Source: an uncultured Gemmatimonadota bacterium
Lineage (GTDB): Bacteria > Gemmatimonadota > Gemmatimonadetes > Gemmatimonadales > GWC2-71-9
Direction: 5' to 3'
Assembly (NCBI GenBank): GCA_946479805.1
Contig: CAMLHP010000103.1
Coordinates: 1 to 7,421 of the forward strand
DNA length: 7,421 nucleotides
How positions within the stretch are numbered: position 1 is the first letter of the stretch; each line of letters opens with the position of its first letter. Of the stretch, positions 6,623 to 7,421 are shown one piece after another. The position numbers were made by a program, and so were the translations under genes. Below the pieces are notes generated by a model. That model searched no databases, was not told the origin of the DNA, and was given only the letters and a program-made list of their open reading frames with translations.

Positions 6623-7421
6623 ATGTGTGGAATCGTCGGGTATGTCGGGCCGCGGGAAGCGGCCGGAATCCTGGTGGAGGGTCTCCGCCGCCTGGAGTAC
6701 CGGGGCTATGACTCGGCCGGGATCGCGGTAGTCAACGGCAACGGGCTGGAAATCCGGAAGGCGGCGGGCAAGCTGAGCTCGCTGGAGCAGCAGCTGGCCG
6801 AAGCCATGCCCCATGGCACCATCGGCATAGGGCACACCCGCTGGGCCACCCACGGCGCGCCCACCACTCCCAACGCGCATCCCCACACCGACCAGAACGA
6901 GCGCATCGCGGTCATCCACAACGGCATCATCGAGAACGCCGGCGCGATCCGGAAGATGCTGGAGAAGCGGGGGCACACCTTCCAGTCGGACACCGACACC
7001 GAGGTGCTGGTGCACCTGGTCGGCGAGTTCTATCAGGACAGCCTGGAAGAGGCGGTCGCCACCGCGCTCAGGGAAGTCGATGGCGCGTACGGCCTGGCGT
7101 TCATCTCCGAGGACGAGCCGGATGTCATCGTGGCGGCGCGGAAGGGCTCGCCGCTGCTGGTGGGAGTGGGTGAGGGCGAGTACTTCATCGCGTCGGATGC
7201 GTCGCCGCTGCTGGAGCACACCCGCTCGGTGGTGTACCTCGACGACGGCGAGATGGCCATCCTCACCCGCGACGGCTACCGGATCCGGAACCTCGAGACG
7301 GACAGGATCGAGAAGCCGGTAAACCAGATCGAATGGGACCTGGCCGCGGTGGAGCGGGGCGGGTACGCCCACTTCATGCTCAAGGAAATCTTCGAGCAGC
7401 CCGAGAGCCTCTGGAACACGC
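6623..7421 (+). CDS. glmS: Glutamine--fructose-6-phosphate aminotransferase (GlmS), 5' part only
   Basis: Catalyses the first committed step of UDP-GlcNAc synthesis: fructose-6-phosphate + glutamine to glucosamine-6-phosphate + glutamate. 266 codons are present; the right edge cuts the gene at the hinge, so the glutaminase domain is essentially complete and the two SIS isomerase domains are missing. MCGIVGYVG places the nucleophilic Cys2 directly after the removed Met. Other class-II glutamine amidotransferase residues: LEYRGYDSAG (24-33), HTRWATHG (71-78), HNGIIEN (99-105), SDTDTE (122-127) and KGSPLLVG (174-181). FMLKEIFEQPES (251-262) matches the start of the linker leading to the isomerase part. 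The ATG is 8 bases after the mutase stop; AAGGAT at 6606-6611 in the mutase tail may serve as ribosome site (11-base spacing). There is no room for a glmS ribozyme in that gap, so regulation would be with the mutase gene. Confidence 0.97.
   Translation, partial: MCGIVGYVGPREAAGILVEGLRRLEYRGYDSAGIAVVNGNGLEIRKAAGKLSSLEQQLAEAMPHGTIGIGHTRWATHGAPTTPNAHPHTDQNERIAVIHNGIIENAGAIRKMLEKRGHTFQSDTDTEVLVHLVGEFYQDSLEEAVATALREVDGAYGLAFISEDEPDVIVAARKGSPLLVGVGEGEYFIASDASPLLEHTRSVVYLDDGEMAILTRDGYRIRNLETDRIEKPVNQIEWDLAAVERGGYAHFMLKEIFEQPESLWNT

Noticed and set aside
5694..7372. Long minus-strand frames opposite glmM and glmS (304 and 335 codons)
   Set aside because: They mirror well-recognised coding sequences, overlap each other, and encode biased His/Arg/Pro-rich products without motifs.

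Overview
The window is about 7.4 kb of GC-rich bacterial chromosome, densely packed with housekeeping-type genes. Two gene clusters point away from a short divergent control region near 4073-4159. GC-rich codons, GTG and TTG starts, and stacked heptamer repeats between genes suggest a Gemmatimonadota-like or Acidobacteriota-like organism. That placement is an inference from style; no marker gene here fixes the phylum. No tRNA, rRNA, CRISPR array, insertion sequence or phage gene was seen.

Leftward (minus strand), in order of transcription: a PLP-dependent cystathionine gamma-lyase/gamma-synthase (4072 to 2903); a 113-bp gap filled by two opposed heptamer-repeat blocks; an M48 zinc metallopeptidase (2789 to 1803); purD (1799 to 528); and the first 173 codons of mutM/fpg (520 to the window edge). 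M48, purD and mutM are separated by only 3 and 7 bases, so they look like one translationally coupled unit combining protein quality control, purine synthesis and repair of oxidised guanine.

Rightward (plus strand): a response regulator with an HD-GYP output domain (4160-5155, possible longer starts upstream); a second heptamer-repeat patch; a phosphoglucosamine/phosphohexose mutase (5208-6614); and the glutaminase half of glmS (6623 to the window edge). GlmS makes glucosamine-6-phosphate from fructose-6-phosphate and glutamine, and GlmM converts it to glucosamine-1-phosphate. The pair therefore feeds UDP-GlcNAc and cell-envelope synthesis.

The most unusual material is between and within genes. 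There are two unrelated sequences with the same 7-bp period and the same two-block architecture at gene junctions. The HD-GYP domain keeps its metal ligands but has HDIGT in place of HDIGK and GFP in place of GYP. MutM has Leu where the intercalating Phe is expected. An 8-bp (non-triplet) tandem repeat lies inside the mutase gene. I did not find convincing evidence of a wholly new multi-gene system.
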